In this document: positions 62,186 to 64,000 of the stretch, piece by piece | How positions within the stretch are numbered: the first letter of the stretch is position 1 | Layout: the number at the start of each line of letters is the position of its first letter | NCBI GenBank assembly: GCA_964559135.1 | Contig: CAZLGG010000004.1 | Span: 1-64,000, forward strand | Reading direction: 5' to 3' | DNA length: 64,000 nucleotides | Source of the DNA: DRQF01 sp964559135 | GTDB taxonomy: Bacteria > Planctomycetota > GCA-002687715 > DRQF01 | The notes under the pieces: model-generated | The model's input: the letters and a program-made list of their open reading frames with translations, nothing else | Told to the model about the DNA's origin: nothing | Databases searched by the model: none | Position numbers and translations under genes: made by a program

Positions 62186-63652
62186 TCACCTGAAGTTGAT
62201 GGTGCGATCGCCCTTGTTTCCATGGCAACGCGGGCAAGTCCGCCTCACGATGCCCCCCTGGCTTCCCAACTCTTTGATGCTCCCGGTCGCCCCGCAGGTC
62301 GGACAGGGGCGCATGAAGGTGTTCAGCACCTCGAATTTCTTGGCGTTCTCCGCGAAATAGGCCCTGAGGAAAAAACTCCGTTGGATCATGCTGGCCCGCA
62401 CCCACCACTGCTCCTTCGTCACGAGCTTCTTCTTCTGAGGCTGCGCCTGGGGCTGGTTTCTCCCACCCCGGCGGTTCCGCCGCAAGCGATTGATGAGTTC
62501 TTGGACCTGGCGATTCCCGCCGCCGCTACCGTCGCCAACCTTCTTCTCTCCCATGACGACGAAAGTCCCGGAACCGTAGCTGGCCGTCCGGCGGGCTCCC
62601 TTGGGGCGATCCTCCCACATTTTCTCGACCTCCTTCTTCGGGTCGAGGGAGAACTTCTTCGCGATGGCCTCGACGACGTCCTTGTGCAACTGGGAGCGCA
62701 CATAGCTCATCGCCTTGTCGATCGAGACGCGCTTTTCCTTGTCGCCACTGCCGATGTTCTTGTCGGAAGCCACCTTCCGAATGAGACGATCGACCTGCCG
62801 CCGATACTCTCGAGCCACCTGTTGGCGAAAATACCCCCACCGCTTCTGGAGAACGCGTTCCTTTTTCTTCTCGATCTCCTTCCGAGTGACGGCGTCGAGA
62901 TCCCCCAGAGACAGCAATTCGTCGAGCAAACTGACCGCCACGTCGAAGTGACGCCTGGCCGCTTCCAGATCCGCCTCCCGAACACCGTTGCGAATCTCCT
63001 TGCGGCGATCCAAGACCTCGAGTCGTTTCAGTTGATTCGCGACGTAGTCGGGCCGGAACTCGGAATCGATGCTCTGCACTTGCCGATAGTGCTCGACGGC
63101 CTTCGCGTACATGCCGACCTTCGCCGCCCAGCGAGCCATGGCGAATTGGGCTTGTAGGTCGTCATCGGTGGGCCGGCGCCTCTCCAATTCCTGCTGATAG
63201 AGCTCTTCCGGCGAGTAGACGTCGAACTTGCTGACGAGGCGATCCTCGATACGACGGATGGCGGACCGAAGGAACGCCGTCTCCCCTTTCACCGTGCGAA
63301 GGTAGACACGTTCCTGATCCTCGGGGTGCGGAACGACGACACCGTCGTAATCGTCACCCTTGATCGTGTAGATCCGCTGTCCGGGCATCTGGAGGTCCGC
63401 GCCCGACAGGTCGTCGTCGAGCCCGAATTCGACGCGCAGACGTTGGCGGTCCTCTTCGCGAAGCAACTCCCAGCGGATGAACAGATGCCCACCCGTGTCC
63501 AAACGCCGGACTTCGATCCCTTTCTCTGTTCCGGAAAGGAGTCGCACTTGCAACAGGCGGCCGTCCTTCAGAAAGATGACCTCCGCCAGGGCGGCGACAC
63601 CCATCCACAGGACGAGAACCGCGGTGAGAAACAGTCTGCTACGACTCATCAT
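62186..63652 (-). CDS. Exported protein with C-terminal four-Cys zinc ribbon
   Basis: 488 residues from ATG 63652, with GGAG five bases upstream; the next codon is also ATG. A signal peptide covers about 1-25 (LFLTAVLVLWMGVAALA). Residues 27-130 are beta-rich and read like two small SH3-like units (VIFLKDGRLLQVRLL, GDDYDGVVVPHPED). A TPR-like segment lies about 165-200, and a charged helical region 205-350. The tail carries C450-P-T-C453 and C473-P-R-C476 with GxxG spacing as in DnaJ-type zinc ribbons. Its start overlaps the stop of the upstream gene by one base (TAATG). Function unknown. Confidence 0.78.
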   Translation of the reverse strand: MMSRSRLFLTAVLVLWMGVAALAEVIFLKDGRLLQVRLLSGTEKGIEVRRLDTGGHLFIRWELLREEDRQRLRVEFGLDDDLSGADLQMPGQRIYTIKGDDYDGVVVPHPEDQERVYLRTVKGETAFLRSAIRRIEDRLVSKFDVYSPEELYQQELERRRPTDDDLQAQFAMARWAAKVGMYAKAVEHYRQVQSIDSEFRPDYVANQLKRLEVLDRRKEIRNGVREADLEAARRHFDVAVSLLDELLSLGDLDAVTRKEIEKKKERVLQKRWGYFRQQVAREYRRQVDRLIRKVASDKNIGSGDKEKRVSIDKAMSYVRSQLHKDVVEAIAKKFSLDPKKEVEKMWEDRPKGARRTASYGSGTFVVMGEKKVGDGSGGGNRQVQELINRLRRNRRGGRNQPQAQPQKKKLVTKEQWWVRASMIQRSFFLRAYFAENAKKFEVLNTFMRPCPTCGATGSIKELGSQGGIVRRTCPRCHGNKGDRTINFR

Positions 63653-64000
63653 TAACGCTCCGTCTTGGCCCCACCGAGGGGCTCCAAGCGACTCGAACTC
63701 TTCCGCACGAGATCTTCGAAACTCGGTCTGAGACTCATGGGGAGATAGCCCCAATCATAACCCTCCTCCTCGGAAACTCCCCGAGGAATCACCCGTATGC
63801 GGACCAACCACCCTCGCCCGCCCTCCTCACCCGGATACGGCAGGGCGTCGACCGTGTACTCCAAGCCCTCGCGACCGGGGACAGGCTCTCGCTCCAGGTG
63901 GATCTCTCCATCCGCCCCGTCACGCGTGAGAGCCATCAGGCGCTCACGGACCGCACCATGAAGTTCGGCCTGAGCAGCGGCAGCGTCCAGTTCCACCTCG
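63652..64000 (-). CDS. Hypothetical protein, 5' truncated by the window end
   Basis: The frame is open to the window edge; at least 115 residues are visible. A GTG at 63996 exists but need not be the start. The visible part has ELDAAAAQAELHGAVRERLMAL, which looks like a pilin or helical segment, then a beta-rich stretch (LVRIRVIPRGVSEEEG) and the tail RKSSSRLEPLGGAK. Competence or type IV pilus minor-pilin-like proteins sometimes look like this, but the fragment is too short to call. It is translationally coupled to the zinc-ribbon gene. Confidence 0.6.
   Translation of the reverse strand, partial: EVELDAAAAQAELHGAVRERLMALTRDGADGEIHLEREPVPGREGLEYTVDALPYPGEEGGRGWLVRIRVIPRGVSEEEGYDWGYLPMSLRPSFEDLVRKSSSRLEPLGGAKTER

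Overview
This is 64 kb of a high-GC bacterial chromosome, densely packed and mostly housekeeping. I see no phage, insertion sequence, CRISPR array, rRNA or tRNA. The mix suggests Planctomycetota or a nearby environmental lineage, with moderate confidence. Pointers are a flotillin/NfeD operon, several large exported proteins without recognised function, a phenylalanyl-tRNA synthetase beta chain lacking its EMAP-like domain, an exosortase-type glycosyltransferase, and tandem nidogen-like secreted proteins. Many genes start at GTG or TTG behind a clear Shine-Dalgarno, and several sigma-70-like promoters (TTGnnn, 16-17 bp, TAnnnT) can be read.

Layout. 1-6.5 kb: a truncated S46 peptidase, an unknown membrane protein on the other strand, then the operon nfeD-long / nfeD-short / floA / small membrane protein. 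6.5-12.8 kb (minus): hybrid histidine kinase, Lol-type ABC transporter (ATPase and permease), exported HEAT-repeat protein. 12.9-19.3 kb: polA, convergent lgt, a PRPP synthetase, and an exported protein resembling a decayed metallopeptidase. 19.3-24.7 kb (minus): O-antigen-ligase/TPR protein, a 93-aa membrane protein and an M14 carboxypeptidase. 25-27 kb: a seven-kelch lipoprotein. 27.3-32.1 kb (minus): glyS, a class I glutamine amidotransferase-like hydrolase, a radical SAM/SPASM protein and a glycosyltransferase. 32.1-34.2 kb: a lipoprotein and an Rpn-family nuclease.

34.3-40.7 kb (minus) is the classical translation operon thrS-infC-rpmI-rplT-pheS-pheT. 41-43.6 kb holds two tandem paralogous secreted proteins of identical length, each followed by its own terminator. 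43.6-53.0 kb (minus) holds the complete F-type ATP synthase operon atpZ-atpI-like-atpB-E-F-H-A-G-D-C, then a terminator and aspS. 53.2-57.8 kb (plus) holds a coiled-coil lipoprotein, ndk, an RqcH/NFACT-like protein, a TPR lipoprotein, rnpA and yidD. 58.0-64 kb (minus) is an envelope-biogenesis block: PpiD-like membrane protein, scpB, a parvulin-type lipoprotein, an exported protein with a C-terminal zinc ribbon, and a truncated unknown.

The working themes are translation and energy (four aminoacyl-tRNA synthetases, IF-3, L20, L35, ATP synthase) and the cell envelope (Lgt, Lol transporter, at least six lipoproteins, chaperone-like proteins, flotillin). No unmistakable new defence or biosynthetic system is visible. 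The best candidates for undescribed biology are the four-gene flotillin operon, the amidotransferase/radical SAM/glycosyltransferase cluster with its leader palindrome, the TPR-lipoprotein/rnpA/yidD arrangement, and the envelope block at the right end.
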